45,019 bases of DNA from an uncultured Eubacteriales bacterium (GTDB lineage: Bacteria; Bacillota; Clostridia; Oscillospirales; Oscillospiraceae), in NCBI GenBank assembly GCA_900550585.1, contig URST01000009.1, positions 1 to 45,019 of the forward strand, read 5' to 3'. Below the pieces are notes generated by a model. The model saw only the letters and a list, made by a program, of their open reading frames with translations, searched no databases and was not told the DNA's origin. A program made the position numbers and the translations under genes. Shown piece by piece: positions 31,528-40,475 of the stretch (position 1 is its first letter; each line of letters opens with the position of its first letter).

Positions 31528-32442
31528 TCAGGCGCGGGGGGAGGGAACGAACAGGAGATTCAGGTCCGCCTGGGTGGGCATGCCGTCCAGCGCGCCGCTG
31601 TCGCTGTACTGCCACATGTCGAAGGCGTAGTAGAAATCCGGATAGTCGTTGTAGTCCGCCACCCACAGGGCGTAGTCCGACAGGCGGCTCAGGTCGTAGC
31701 GGTAATAGCCCTGCTGGCGGTTGAGGTAGATGCCGGCGTTGTACCCGGCGGACTCCACCACATCGCAGAACGCGGCGGCGCACTCCGTCAGGTGCGCATT
31801 GTCGTTGCCCCTGGTACGGGAATCGTCGGCAAACACCGGCTCCCAGTCAAAATAGACAGGCAGATCCAGCTGCCGGCCGTTCAGCAGGCGCAGCACATGG
31901 GCGGCTTCGGCGGCGGCCTCTTGCACCGTAACGGCCTGGGAGAAGTAGTACACGCCCACGTCGATGCCGGCGTCCCGGGCGCCCTGCAGATGGCTGGCAA
32001 AGGCGCTGTCCGTCCGGAGGGAGCCTTTGGTATAGCCGGTGTAGCCGATGCGGAGAATGGCGAAATCCACGCCCTGTGCGGCCAGCTTCTGCCAGTCCAC
32101 ACCGGACTGATAGTCGGACACGTCCACGCCCAGGCGGACGGTGCCGGTCATGCCGGTGTAGCGGAGGGAGCCGTCCTCGTCCCGGGTGAAATCGTCGGCG
32201 GTGAAGGGGTTCAGCGGCAGGTTTTCGTGGGGCGTCAGCCAGACCATGTTGGCGCCGTCGTTGACATAGACCTGCCCTGCATGGGGGTCAGGCTCCTCTG
32301 TGACCCGGGGCTGGCGGGGCAGAAGGCTCAGGATCACGGGGACGGCGACGGCCAGCACGGCCAGCAGGATCACCAGCGGCAGCAGCCGGCGGCGACGCCT
32401 TCTGCGGCGGGAACGGCGGGGGCGTACAGCGGTATCTTCCAT
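31528..32442 (-). CDS. membrane-anchored GH25 lysozyme-like hydrolase
   Basis: The protein has 304 residues from the ATG at 32442, with AGGTGA ahead. The N-terminus is a very basic stretch (RPRRSRRRRRRRR) followed by one membrane helix (LLPLVILLAVLAVAVPVIL), so the enzyme is anchored with its bulk outside. The GH25 muramidase domain starts near residue 115: RLGVDVSDYQSGVDWQKL, then GVDFAILRIGYTGYTKG, the catalytic DxE in PVYFDWEP and YNAGIYLNRQQGYYRYDL. GH25 enzymes cleave the MurNAc-GlcNAc bond of peptidoglycan. It is the last gene of a minus-strand group and may act in wall turnover rather than as a phage lysin, since no phage genes are near. Confidence 0.92.
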   Translation of the reverse strand: MEDTAVRPRRSRRRRRRRRLLPLVILLAVLAVAVPVILSLLPRQPRVTEEPDPHAGQVYVNDGANMVWLTPHENLPLNPFTADDFTRDEDGSLRYTGMTGTVRLGVDVSDYQSGVDWQKLAAQGVDFAILRIGYTGYTKGSLRTDSAFASHLQGARDAGIDVGVYYFSQAVTVQEAAAEAAHVLRLLNGRQLDLPVYFDWEPVFADDSRTRGNDNAHLTECAAAFCDVVESAGYNAGIYLNRQQGYYRYDLSRLSDYALWVADYNDYPDFYYAFDMWQYSDSGALDGMPTQADLNLLFVPSPRA

Positions 32443-32446
32443 AGCT

Positions 32447-33277
32447 TCACCTGCTTTCTCGTTGGAATACATGGATGTCAAAGGCGATGCGGCAGTCCAG
32501 CGCGTCAAGTTTACATAATCTCTCAACGCCGCTTTTCGGCGTTTTCCAGCAGTAGGGGGTCATGCCGAACAGCGCCTGGATATCGGCGGCACTGTCCAGA
32601 TGGATGGTGTCCTCCACATGGCGGATGGTGACGTAGCGGAAACCGTCGTAGGGCGTCTCCTTCACCTCGTTGGGGTAGGGGCGGTCGTAGAGCACCTGCT
32701 TCATCTCCCACAGGTGCATGGCGGAGGGGACGACGTAGAGAAAGTGTCCCTCCGGACGGAGCACGCGGCGGAATTCCTCGATGGCCAGAGGGGAAAAGCA
32801 GTTGAGCAGCAGGTCGATGCTGCTGTCCGCCACCGGCAGGTGATAGGAGGAGGCTACGGCGAACTCCACGTTTTTCTCCCGCCGGGCCGCCAGCCGCAGA
32901 ATGAATTTGGAGATGTCCGTGCCCGCCGCGCGGGGCGTCTTTCCGGCGGCGCACAGGGCCTGATAAATGGCGGCGGTGTAGTATCCCTCGCCGCAGCCGC
33001 TGTCCAGCACCGCCGGGGCAGGGCCGGTCAGGGAGACAGAAAGTTGACATAACGCATCGCACAGCGGGGCGTAGTAGCCCTTGGAGAGGAAGGCGCTGCG
33101 GGCGGCAGCCATGGCCTTGTCGTCGCCGGGAGCCTTGGAATGCTTCTGGTTCACCGGGAGCAGGTAGGTGTGACCCTCCCGGGCGATGTCGAAGCTGTGG
33201 CCGGCGGGGCAGCGATAGGCGCTGTCGCCGCGCTGCAGGGGCGCGCCGCACAGGGGGCAGGTGAACAGGCTGGTCAT
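32447..33277 (-). CDS. RlmA-type 23S rRNA guanine-N1 methyltransferase
   Basis: The protein has 276 residues and its ATG overlaps the MATE stop as ATGA. A zinc-binding N-terminus (FTCPLCGAPL, then YRCPAGHSFDIAREGHTYLL) is followed by the family-specific PGDDKAMAAARSAFLSKGYY, then the SAM-binding motif VLDSGCGEGYYTAA and FSPLAIEEFRRVLRPEGHFL. This order is that of RlmA(I)/(II), which methylate G745 or G748 in helix 35 of 23S rRNA; RlmA(II) is involved in macrolide sensitivity. I cannot tell which base is the target. Confidence 0.9.
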   Translation of the reverse strand: MTSLFTCPLCGAPLQRGDSAYRCPAGHSFDIAREGHTYLLPVNQKHSKAPGDDKAMAAARSAFLSKGYYAPLCDALCQLSVSLTGPAPAVLDSGCGEGYYTAAIYQALCAAGKTPRAAGTDISKFILRLAARREKNVEFAVASSYHLPVADSSIDLLLNCFSPLAIEEFRRVLRPEGHFLYVVPSAMHLWEMKQVLYDRPYPNEVKETPYDGFRYVTIRHVEDTIHLDSAADIQALFGMTPYCWKTPKSGVERLCKLDALDCRIAFDIHVFQRESR

Positions 33278-34668
33278 AGGCCGCGCACCTCCGGCAGCGT
33301 CACGTCGTGGATCCATCTGCCCTTGCGGATGCGGAACCAGCACAGGGGGCACTTCAGCAGGGATTCCGCCTGAATGGCGGCGGCGACCCACCAGTAGGAG
33401 GCGTCCAGCACCAGCGCCAGCAGCGCCGTCAGGGGCAGGGCCAGCAGCCACTGGGGACCGATATCCAGCGCGGCGGAGCAGAACACATCGCCGCCGGCGC
33501 GGAGCACGCCGGTGACGGCGGTGATGGAGTAGGCGTGGAGGGGGATGGAGGCGAAGCCGGTGACAGCCAGCGCCGCGGCGATCTGCGCCGTCTGGCCGTA
33601 TAGCTCGAACAGCGGGAATACGATGGGCTGGAACAGCAGCGGCACCAGCGTCAGTGCGATGACAGCCAGCGCGGCACCCACCAGAATGGTGACCCACAGC
33701 AGGGTGTGGCTCAGGTCCAGCACCTCCCTGTGGCTCCGGCCCTCGCCGATGGCTTTGCCCACGATGACGGCGGTGGCGGCGCCCAGACCGAAGCACACCA
33801 CCAGGAACAGGCGGTTCAGGTTGCCCATGACGGCGTAGGCCGCCAGATACTCCACGGAGATGGCGGTGTAGCCCAGGATCACGGTGAGCATGCTGTTGCC
33901 GAGACCCCACGCGATCTCGTTGAGCAGCACGGGGGAGGAGTACTTGATGAAGCGGCGGCACATCTCCCAGCCCGGACGGAAGAAGGCCTTCAGGTGCAGC
34001 GGCATGGCCTTGCTGCGCAGGGCGCAGAACAGGCACACGGCGAACTCCGCCACGCGGCTGAGCAGTGTGGCCACGGCGGCGCCCTCCACGCCCAGCATGG
34101 GAAAGCCCGCCTTGCCGAAGATCAGCAGGTAGTTCATGCCGGTGTTGATGACGGTGGACATGCCGAACAGCTTCATGCCGAAGGAGGAGTTCTCCACGCT
34201 GCGCTGGGCGCTGACATAGATGGACGACAGCATGTTGAACACATAGGAGAAGCCGATGACCCGCAGGTACGGCGCGCCCAGCAGCGACAGCTCGTGCTTG
34301 TTGCTGAGCAGGTCCATGATCTCCACGGGCCAGAGGAAGAACGCGGCGGCCAGTACGGCGGCGATGCCCACGCCCAGATAGGCGGCTACGCCCATGGCGC
34401 GGCTGATGTTCTCCAGCTCTTTTTTGCCCCAGTACTGGCTGATGAGGATGCCCACACCGGACTGGACGCCGAACACAATGGAGATCAGCAGGAACACCGG
34501 CACGTTGGCGGTGGTGACGGCAGCCATCTCCTTGTTGCCGAGCTGGCTGACCATCAGGGTGTCGATAAGCCCCAGGGAGAACGTGATGAGGTTCTGCAGG
34601 GCGATGGGGGCGGTGAGCCGCGCCAGGTAGCGGTAAAAGCTCCTGTCGCGGCGGAGTGCTTTCAGCAT
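33274..34668 (-). CDS. MATE family efflux transporter
   Basis: The protein has 464 residues and about 12 hydrophobic segments, as in the MATE family, which exports drugs or metabolites by Na+ or H+ antiport. Typical features are APIALQNLITFSLGLIDTLMVSQLG at the start, ISQYWGKK in the first cytoplasmic loop, and the internal repeat in the second half (NEIAWGLGNSMLTVILGY, AAYAVMGNLNRL). The tail has a basic segment (RIRKGRWIHDV). It is coupled to the methyltransferase downstream and follows the cysteine desulfurase at a distance of 13 bp. Confidence 0.92.
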   Translation of the reverse strand: MLKALRRDRSFYRYLARLTAPIALQNLITFSLGLIDTLMVSQLGNKEMAAVTTANVPVFLLISIVFGVQSGVGILISQYWGKKELENISRAMGVAAYLGVGIAAVLAAAFFLWPVEIMDLLSNKHELSLLGAPYLRVIGFSYVFNMLSSIYVSAQRSVENSSFGMKLFGMSTVINTGMNYLLIFGKAGFPMLGVEGAAVATLLSRVAEFAVCLFCALRSKAMPLHLKAFFRPGWEMCRRFIKYSSPVLLNEIAWGLGNSMLTVILGYTAISVEYLAAYAVMGNLNRLFLVVCFGLGAATAVIVGKAIGEGRSHREVLDLSHTLLWVTILVGAALAVIALTLVPLLFQPIVFPLFELYGQTAQIAAALAVTGFASIPLHAYSITAVTGVLRAGGDVFCSAALDIGPQWLLALPLTALLALVLDASYWWVAAAIQAESLLKCPLCWFRIRKGRWIHDVTLPEVRGL

Positions 34669-34681
34669 AGTGATGTACCTC

Positions 34682-35815
34682 TTACAGCATGGGGAAACGG
34701 GCGGCCTGATGGGCTTTCAGCGCGTCATACAGGGCGTCCACGTCCGATGTGGTGTTGTCGGGGGAGAAGGAGATGCGGATGACGCCGGCGGCGGTGCGCT
34801 TGTCAAGACCCAGCGCCGACACGACGTGGCTGGCCTTGCCCTGGTGGCAGGCGGAGCCGGCGGAGATGCAGATGCCCTGCGCCCCCAGGTCGGTGACGAT
34901 GTTGGCGCTGGGGTAGCCTGCCAGCGACACGGCCAGAATGTGAGGAGCCGTGCCGGACGCCACCGGCACCATGCCGGGGATGGTCAGCAGCTTTTCCCGG
35001 CAGTAGTCCCGGAGAGCGGCCATGTGGGCGAGCTTGGCGTCATAGTCCGTCAGGCGCAGCTCCACCGCCTTGGCGAAGCCGGCGATCTGGGCGGTGGCCT
35101 CCGTGCCGGAGCGCAGGCCCCGCTCCTGCCCGCCGCCGGGCAGCAGGGGCCGCACATTGCGGAAGCGCTCCGAGATATACAGGGCGCCCACGCCCTTGGG
35201 GCCGCCCAGCTTGTGGGCGGACAGACTCATCATGTCCACGCCCCACGCCTCCGGGTCGCAGGGCACCTTGAGAAAGCCCTGTACCGCGTCGCAGTGCAGC
35301 AGGGCGCGGGATCTCCGCTCCCGCAGGAGCCGGGCCGTCTCCTCCACCGGGAACACGCAGCCCGTCTCGTTGTTCACCAGCATCATGGACACCAGCACCG
35401 TGTCGTCCCGCAGGGCACCGGCCACCTGCTCCACGGTGACGTGTCCGGTGCGGTCGGGCCTGAGGTATGTGACCTCATAGCCCTGCTGCTGCAGCCAGCG
35501 GCAGGGCTCCAGAATGGCGCTGTGCTCCACGGCGGTGGTGATGATGTGCCTGCCGGTGTGGCGGCCCTGCCAGACGGCGGCCTCGATGGCCCAGTTGTCC
35601 GACTCGGTGCCGCAGGAGGTGAAGTACAGGCGCTCCAGGGGGCAGTGCAGCGCGCCGGCGATCACGGCGCGCCAGCCCTCCACGGCCTTTTTCATCTCCT
35701 GCCCGGCGGGGTACTGGGAGGAGGGGTTGCCGAAGTGATGGGTCAGCACATCGTACATGGCGTCCGCCACGGCGGCGGGCACCGGCGTGGTGGCGGCATT
35801 ATCCAGATAGATCAT
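34682..35815 (-). CDS. cysteine desulfurase, NifS/IscS family
   Basis: The protein has 377 residues. MIYLDNAATTPVP is the classic start. SAHKLGGPKGVGALYI holds the PLP-binding lysine (near residue 200), and the active-site loop ISAGSACHQGKAS holds the catalytic cysteine. The C-terminus has GVIRISFSPDNTTSDVDAL. The enzyme takes sulfur from L-cysteine for Fe-S clusters, thiamine or tRNA thiolation. It is divergent from mtaB, an Fe-S enzyme that adds sulfur to tRNA, and the two share a promoter region. No iscU-like partner is adjacent, so I do not choose between IscS, NifS and a tRNA-specific desulfurase. Confidence 0.93.
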   Translation of the reverse strand: MIYLDNAATTPVPAAVADAMYDVLTHHFGNPSSQYPAGQEMKKAVEGWRAVIAGALHCPLERLYFTSCGTESDNWAIEAAVWQGRHTGRHIITTAVEHSAILEPCRWLQQQGYEVTYLRPDRTGHVTVEQVAGALRDDTVLVSMMLVNNETGCVFPVEETARLLRERRSRALLHCDAVQGFLKVPCDPEAWGVDMMSLSAHKLGGPKGVGALYISERFRNVRPLLPGGGQERGLRSGTEATAQIAGFAKAVELRLTDYDAKLAHMAALRDYCREKLLTIPGMVPVASGTAPHILAVSLAGYPSANIVTDLGAQGICISAGSACHQGKASHVVSALGLDKRTAAGVIRISFSPDNTTSDVDALYDALKAHQAARFPML

Positions 35816-35849
35816 GGGAAAAACCTCTCAATTTCATAGGCCGGAGGAC

Positions 35850-35878
35850 TTGCCACCGGCGGAAGTATCCAGTATAAT
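35850..35878 (+). promoter_or_regulatory. promoter of mtaB
   Basis: TTGCCA (35850-35855), 17 bp, TATAAT (35873-35878). The mtaB start is about 50 bp downstream, with AAGGAG before it. Confidence 0.75.
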
Positions 35879-35893
35879 AAAGCGTTACCGTAT

Positions 35894-35922
35894 ATTATAC
35901 CGACATTCGACGGAAAGTGCAA
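35894..35922 (-). promoter_or_regulatory. promoter of the cysteine desulfurase gene
   Basis: On the minus strand TTGCAC (35917-35922), 17 bp, TATAAT (35894-35899). Its start point falls within the oppositely oriented mtaB promoter; the two -10 boxes are only 15 bp apart, so the polymerases probably compete. Confidence 0.75.
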
Positions 35923-35932
35923 GGAGAATCCC

Positions 35933-37216
35933 ATGCTGGCAGCGATTTACACATTAGGCTGTAAGGTCAATCAATACGAAACGCAGGCCATGGAGCAGGA
36001 GCTGGTGCGCCGGGGCCACACGCTGGTGCCCTTTGACCAGCGGGCGGACGTCTATATCGTCAATACATGCTCCGTCACCGCCGTCAGCGATAAAAAGTCG
36101 CGGCAGATGATCCGGCGGTGCCGGAAGCTGAACCCGGACGCGGTGGTGGCCGCCTGCGGCTGCTATGTGCAGACCCATGCGGCGGAGGCGGCGGGGCTGG
36201 ACGTGGATCTCATCGCCGGCACCGGCGACCGCATGGCGTTTCTGGACCTGCTGGAGCAGGTGACGCGGGAGAAGCAGGTGACGCTGCTGGACGACGCCCT
36301 GAAGCGGCGGACGTTCGAGGTACTGCCCGCCGGCGGCATGGCCGAGCGCACCCGCGCCATGCTGAAGGTGGAGGACGGCTGCGTCAACTTCTGCACCTAC
36401 TGCATCATTCCCTATGCACGGGGACCGGTGCGCTCCCTGCCCAAGGCGGAGGCCGCGGCCCAGACGGAGCAGCTGCGGCGGGAGGGCTACCGGGAGCTGG
36501 TGTTCACCGGCATCGAGATCTCCAGCTGGGGCCACGACCTGAAAAACGGCGAGACGTTCATCGACCTGCTGGAGGCGGTGTCCGCCGCGGCGGGGGACAT
36601 GCGGCTGCGGCTGGGCAGTCTGGAGCCGCGCACCATCACGGAGGACTTCTGCCGCCGGGCCGCCGCGCTGCCCAATCTGTGCCCCCACTTCCACCTGTCC
36701 CTGCAGTCCGGCTGCGATGCCACGCTGCGGAGGATGAACCGGAAGTACGACACGGCCCGGTTCCGGCAGTCGGTGGCGCTGCTGCACCGGTACTTCGACC
36801 GGCCCGCCGTCACCACCGATCTTATCTGCGGGTTCCCGGAGGAGACGGAGGAGGAGTTCGCCCAGACGCTGGCGTTTATCGAGGAATGCGGCTTCGCGGC
36901 CATGCACATCTTCCCCTACTCCATCCGCCCCGGCACAAAGGCGGCAGCCATGGAGCAGGTGCCGCCGGCGGTGAAGGAGGCCCGGGCCGCCCGGGCCGCG
37001 GAGGCGGCGGAGCGGATGCACCGGGCGTATCTGGAGGGCTGCGTGGGCCGGGTGTACCCGGTGCTGTTCGAGCAGCCCAGGGACGGACGCTATACCGGCC
37101 ACGCACCCAACTATATGGAGGTGGCCGCGGCGGGCGAGGGCCTGCACAACATCGTGAAAAACGTGAGGATCACCGGTGTGGACGGTGAGCTGCTGACGGG
37201 GGAGGTACTGCCGTGA
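35933..37216 (+). CDS. mtaB: tRNA t6A37 methylthiotransferase MtaB
   Basis: The protein has 427 residues. The N-terminal MTTase domain has the three cluster cysteines in TLGCKVNQYETQA, NTCSVTAVSD and ACGCYVQ. The radical-SAM domain has CVNFCTYCIIPYARG, GYRELVFTGIEISSWG and DLICGFPEETEEEF. A C-terminal TRAM-like part ends near YTGHAPNYMEV. The GCKVNQYE and ISSWG spellings are those of MtaB rather than MiaB or RimO. MtaB converts t6A37 to ms2t6A37 in tRNAs that read ANN codons and needs two Fe-S clusters. Its stop overlaps the GTG of the next gene. Confidence 0.95.
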   Translation: MLAAIYTLGCKVNQYETQAMEQELVRRGHTLVPFDQRADVYIVNTCSVTAVSDKKSRQMIRRCRKLNPDAVVAACGCYVQTHAAEAAGLDVDLIAGTGDRMAFLDLLEQVTREKQVTLLDDALKRRTFEVLPAGGMAERTRAMLKVEDGCVNFCTYCIIPYARGPVRSLPKAEAAAQTEQLRREGYRELVFTGIEISSWGHDLKNGETFIDLLEAVSAAAGDMRLRLGSLEPRTITEDFCRRAAALPNLCPHFHLSLQSGCDATLRRMNRKYDTARFRQSVALLHRYFDRPAVTTDLICGFPEETEEEFAQTLAFIEECGFAAMHIFPYSIRPGTKAAAMEQVPPAVKEARAARAAEAAERMHRAYLEGCVGRVYPVLFEQPRDGRYTGHAPNYMEVAAAGEGLHNIVKNVRITGVDGELLTGEVLP

Positions 37217-37785
37217 ACCACTTTTTTGCCTATATCGACCGCATGCGCTACATCGAGCGCTGGGCACTGATGCGCAACAGCGTCCGGGAGAACATCCAGG
37301 AGCACAGCCATCAGGTGGCGGTGCTGGCCCACGCGCTGGCGGTGATACGAAACGAGTTCTTCGACGGACAGGTGGACGCCGGGGCCGTGGCCGCGGCGGC
37401 GCTGTACCACGACGCCGGGGAGATACTCACCGGCGACATGCCCACCCCCATCAAGTACTTCAATCCGGAGATACGGGAGGCCTACCGCAAGGTGGAGGAG
37501 GTGGCGGACCAGAAGCTGCTGGCCATGCTGCCGGAGGCGCTGCGCCCCGTCTATGAGGACATCCTGTGCCCCGCCGATCCGGAGGTGGAGGAGCTGGTGA
37601 AGGCGGCGGACAAGCTCAGCGCCCACATCAAGTGTCTGGAGGAGCTGAAGGCCGGCAACGAGGAGTTCCGGCAGGCGGCGCGGCAGACGGCGGAGGCGCT
37701 GGACGGCTACGATCTGCCGGAGCTGCGGTATTTCCGGGAGCAGTTTTTAGGCTCGTTCCAGCTGACGCTGGACGAGATGGAGTAA
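37213..37785 (+). CDS. HD-domain hydrolase, YfbR (5'-deoxynucleotidase) type
   Basis: The protein has 190 residues, with a GTG start overlapping the mtaB stop. The HD signature is visible: EHSHQVAVLAHALAV, LYHDAGEILTGDMPTPIKYF and KAADKLSAHIKCLEEL. The order and size match YfbR-like 5'-nucleotidases, which remove phosphate from deoxyribonucleoside 5'-monophosphates with a bound divalent metal. The residues between the two metal motifs (DMPTPIKYF) are as in that subfamily. Confidence 0.85.
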   Translation: MNHFFAYIDRMRYIERWALMRNSVRENIQEHSHQVAVLAHALAVIRNEFFDGQVDAGAVAAAALYHDAGEILTGDMPTPIKYFNPEIREAYRKVEEVADQKLLAMLPEALRPVYEDILCPADPEVEELVKAADKLSAHIKCLEELKAGNEEFRQAARQTAEALDGYDLPELRYFREQFLGSFQLTLDEME

Positions 37786-37810
37786 TTTTTTCCAAAAAGG
37801 AGTGACCGAT

Positions 37811-38080
37811 ATGAAAGCCATCGTGACAGTGGTGGGAAAGGATCAGGTGGGCATCATCGCCGGGGTGTGCAACACGCTGGCGGCGTACCAGATCAACGTG
37901 CTGGACATCAGCCAGACCATTATGGAGGGCTACTTCACCATGATGATGGTGGTGGATCTGACGCTGTGTCAGGAGCCATTCGACAAGCTGCGCGCCGCCC
38001 TGCGGGAGTACGGCGAGGGACGGGGGCTGTCCATCCGCATCCAGCGGGAGGACATCTTCGACGCCATGCACAAGCTGTAA
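37811..38080 (+). CDS. ACT-domain protein
   Basis: The protein has 89 residues from the ATG at 37811, with AAAGGAG 8 nt ahead (a GTG three codons earlier lies next to that site). A single ACT domain (KAIVTVVGKDQVGIIAGVCN, then INVLDISQTIMEGYFTMMMV) fills it. Such stand-alone ACT proteins (the old UPF0237 group) occur next to PFL/DUF711 genes across Firmicutes, and the order is the same here. The ligand is unknown; an amino acid or small metabolite is usual for the fold. Confidence 0.9.
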   Translation: MKAIVTVVGKDQVGIIAGVCNTLAAYQINVLDISQTIMEGYFTMMMVVDLTLCQEPFDKLRAALREYGEGRGLSIRIQREDIFDAMHKL

Positions 38081-38092
38081 GAGGGATGCGCC

Positions 38093-39451
38093 ATGCTGAA
38101 TCTACAGAATATCTTTGACACCATCGACATGATCGACAAGCAGCATCTGGACATCCGCACCATCACCATGGGCATCTCCCTGCTGGACTGTGTCAGTGAG
38201 GACGCGGGCCGCTGCTGCGACAAAATTTACGACAAGATCTGCCGCCGGGCGGAGAAGCTGGTGCGCACCGGCGAGGATATCGAAAGCGAGTTCGGTATCC
38301 CCATCGTCAACAAGCGCATCTCCGTGACGCCCATGGCGCTGGTGGCCGGCGGCTGCGATACCGGGGACTATGTGCCCTTCGCCCTGACGCTGGACCGGGC
38401 GGCCCACACCTGCGGCGTCAACTTCATCGGCGGGTACTCCGCCTTGGTGCAGAAGGGCTTTGCCAAGGGGGACGAGCTGCTGCTGCGGTCCATCCCCCAG
38501 GCGCTGGCCCAGACGGAGCTGGTGTGCTCCAGCGTCAACGTGGGCAGCACCAAAGCGGGCATCAACATGGACGCCGTGGCCCGCATGGGCCGCATCATCA
38601 AGGAGACGGCACATCTGACCCGGGCGCAGGACGGTCTGGGCTGCGCCAAGCTGGTGGTGTTCTGCAACGCCGTGGAGGACAACCCCTTCATGGCCGGGGC
38701 GTTCCACGGCGTGGGCGAGGCGGACAGCGTCATCAATGTGGGCGTGTCCGGCCCCGGCGTGGTGTACCACGCTTTGCAGTCCTGCAAGGGACAGCCCTTC
38801 GACGTGGTGGCGGAGACCATCAAGAAAACGGCGTTCCAGATCACCCGCATGGGGCAGATGGTGGCGGCGGAGGCCTCCAAACGGCTGGAAACGCCCTTCG
38901 GCATCGTGGACCTGTCGCTGGCGCCCACCCCGGCGGTGGGGGACAGCGTGGCCCGCATTCTGGAGGAGATGGGCCTTGCCGTCTGCGGCACCCACGGCAC
39001 CACGGCGGCGCTGGCGCTGCTGAACGACGCGGTGAAGAAGGGCGGCGTTATGGCGTCCGGCCATGTGGGCGGCCTGTCCGGCGCATTCATCCCCGTGTCG
39101 GAGGATGAGGGCATGATCGCCGCCGCGCTGGACGGCACACTGACCATCGACAAGCTGGAGGCCATGACCTGCGTGTGCTCCGTGGGGCTGGACATGATCG
39201 CCGTGCCCGGCAGCACCAGTGCCGAGACCATCGCGGCCATCATCGCCGACGAGGCGGCGGTGGGCATGGTGAACAGCAAGACCACCGCTGTGCGCATCAT
39301 CCCCGTGGAGGGCGCCGATGTGGGCGATATGGTGGAGATGGGCGGCCTGCTGGGCAGCGCGCCGGTGATGCCGGTGCACGAGGCGTCCAGCGCCGATTTC
39401 ATCGCCCGGGGCGGACGCATCCCCGCGCCGCTCCAGAGCCTGAAAAACTGA
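38093..39451 (+). CDS. PFL family protein (DUF711/UPF0210)
   Basis: The protein has 452 residues, the family length, starting 12 bp after the ACT gene. Family hallmarks are MLNLQNIFDTIDMIDKQHLD, NKRISVTPMALVAGG, INVGVSGPGVVYHALQ and the end MPVHEASSADFIARGGRIPAP. The fold is related to glycyl radical enzymes (hence PFL), but no glycyl-radical loop is visible, so radical chemistry is not implied. The reaction is unknown. The tight link to the ACT protein suggests control by a small molecule. Confidence 0.92.
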   Translation: MLNLQNIFDTIDMIDKQHLDIRTITMGISLLDCVSEDAGRCCDKIYDKICRRAEKLVRTGEDIESEFGIPIVNKRISVTPMALVAGGCDTGDYVPFALTLDRAAHTCGVNFIGGYSALVQKGFAKGDELLLRSIPQALAQTELVCSSVNVGSTKAGINMDAVARMGRIIKETAHLTRAQDGLGCAKLVVFCNAVEDNPFMAGAFHGVGEADSVINVGVSGPGVVYHALQSCKGQPFDVVAETIKKTAFQITRMGQMVAAEASKRLETPFGIVDLSLAPTPAVGDSVARILEEMGLAVCGTHGTTAALALLNDAVKKGGVMASGHVGGLSGAFIPVSEDEGMIAAALDGTLTIDKLEAMTCVCSVGLDMIAVPGSTSAETIAAIIADEAAVGMVNSKTTAVRIIPVEGADVGDMVEMGGLLGSAPVMPVHEASSADFIARGGRIPAPLQSLKN

Positions 39452-39927
39452 TGGTACGGGCGGCAACGGTACAGGACCTGCCCAGCGTCATGGCCATCTA
39501 CGACACGGCGCGGCGGTACATGCGGGCAAACGGCAACGCCGTCCAGTGGGTGAACGGCTACCCCTCCGAGCCGCTGCTGCGGCAGGATATCCGGGACGGC
39601 GTCCTGTATGTCATGGAGGACGGGGACGGCGTGTATGCCGTGTTTGCGTTCATTATCGGCGACGACCCCACCTACGGCCATATCGAGGGGGCGTGGCGGG
39701 ACGGCAGTCCCTACGGCACCATCCACCGGCTGGGCAGCGACGGTACCCATCGGGGCGTGTTCGCGGAGACGGCGGCGTGGGCGGCGCGGCAGTGCCCCCA
39801 TCTGCGGGCGGACACCCACGCGGACAATCTGACCATGCGGCACTGCATGGAGAAGGCGGGCTTCGTGTACTGCGGCGTCATCCGTGTGGCGGACGGCACA
39901 CCGCGGGTGGCCTATGAAAAAGTATAA
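39451..39927 (+). CDS. GNAT family N-acetyltransferase
   Basis: The protein has 158 residues; its ATG overlaps the PFL stop (TGATG). The GNAT pattern is MVRAATVQDLPSVMAIYDTA, then RLGSDGTHRGVFAETAAWAA (the acetyl-CoA loop is atypical, without the usual Q/RxxGxG/A), then ADTHADNLTMRHCMEKAGFV with the conserved N and GF. The early residues (MRANGNAVQW and GYPS) are common in this clostridial subgroup. The substrate is unknown. Confidence 0.85.
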   Translation: MVRAATVQDLPSVMAIYDTARRYMRANGNAVQWVNGYPSEPLLRQDIRDGVLYVMEDGDGVYAVFAFIIGDDPTYGHIEGAWRDGSPYGTIHRLGSDGTHRGVFAETAAWAARQCPHLRADTHADNLTMRHCMEKAGFVYCGVIRVADGTPRVAYEKV

Positions 39928-39938
39928 GGAGAATGGAT

Positions 39939-40163
39939 ATGGACCCTATTTTTGAGATCGAGCTGGAGGAGTGCCCCATCTGCCGGGGCGCCGGCGTCAT
40001 GCAGGACGAGCAGGGCTGGAGCGTTTCCGTGGGCTGCATGGACTGCGGCGCGGAGACGGCTCACGCGGAGTACCGCACGCCGGGGGAGCGGCTGGAGGCC
40101 GCGCGGCGTGTGGCGCTGCTGTGGAACATGGGCAAGGTCATCCACACAGGTGTGGGCGACTGA
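39939..40163 (+). CDS. small zinc-ribbon protein, Lar-like
   Basis: The protein has 74 residues from the ATG at 39939 (AAGGAG at 7 nt). Four cysteines in ECPICRGAG and VGCMDCGAE form a zinc ribbon, and the end is a helix with RTPGERLEAARRVALLWNMG. The pattern CPxC, CxxCG and W-N resembles Lar/restriction-alleviation proteins of phages, but similar small proteins are common in clostridial chromosomes, so an anti-restriction role is not implied. Confidence 0.65.
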   Translation: MDPIFEIELEECPICRGAGVMQDEQGWSVSVGCMDCGAETAHAEYRTPGERLEAARRVALLWNMGKVIHTGVGD

Positions 40164-40172
40164 AAACGTGAT

Positions 40173-40210
40173 AAAAGGAGTCCCGCGCCGGCCGGCGCGG
40201 GACTCCTTTT
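40173..40210. terminator. bidirectional terminator
   Basis: AAAAGGAGTCCCGCGCCG is perfectly inverted across GC, an 18-bp stem ending in A and T runs. It closes the plus-strand group from mtaB and the convergent XRE gene. Confidence 0.92.
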
Positions 40211-40222
40211 ACAGAAAGCACA

Positions 40223-40453
40223 TTATTTTCGCCTGGGTGCGGGATAAGGCCGCGGATCGTCCGTGCGGCCAAGGAGGTAGTCGGTGGATACATGATAGTA
40301 ATCTGCCAGCGTGACAAGATGCGGCAAAGGGAGTGTCCGTTTGCCCAACTCGTAGTTGCTGTATACCCGCTGGTCGATGCCGAGCAGCGCGGCCACCTGC
40401 TTTTGAGGCAGGTCATGGTCTTCACGCAGGTCGCGGAGTCTCGAAATGTACAA
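40223..40453 (-). CDS. XRE-type HTH regulator, small
   Basis: The protein has 76 residues from a TTG at 40453, with GAGGTGAG 4-7 nt ahead; the frame upstream is open but has no site. Nearly all of it is a Cro/C1-type HTH: LRDLREDHDLPQKQVAALLG, then YSNYELGKRTLPLPHLVTLADYYHVSTDYLLGR. It is divergent from a 76-residue unknown gene across a region with repeated ACTATCA, so it probably controls itself and that gene. Confidence 0.85.
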   Translation of the reverse strand: MYISRLRDLREDHDLPQKQVAALLGIDQRVYSNYELGKRTLPLPHLVTLADYYHVSTDYLLGRTDDPRPYPAPRRK

Positions 40454-40475
40454 AATGCTCACCTCAAGAGCATTA

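Noticed and set aside
31528..32442. GH25 enzyme as a phage endolysin
   Set aside because: It has a membrane anchor and lies among housekeeping genes with no holin or phage gene nearby.
39939..40163. Lar-type anti-restriction function
   Set aside because: Only the zinc-ribbon pattern supports it. The gene sits at the end of a chromosomal operon and no restriction system or phage gene is near.
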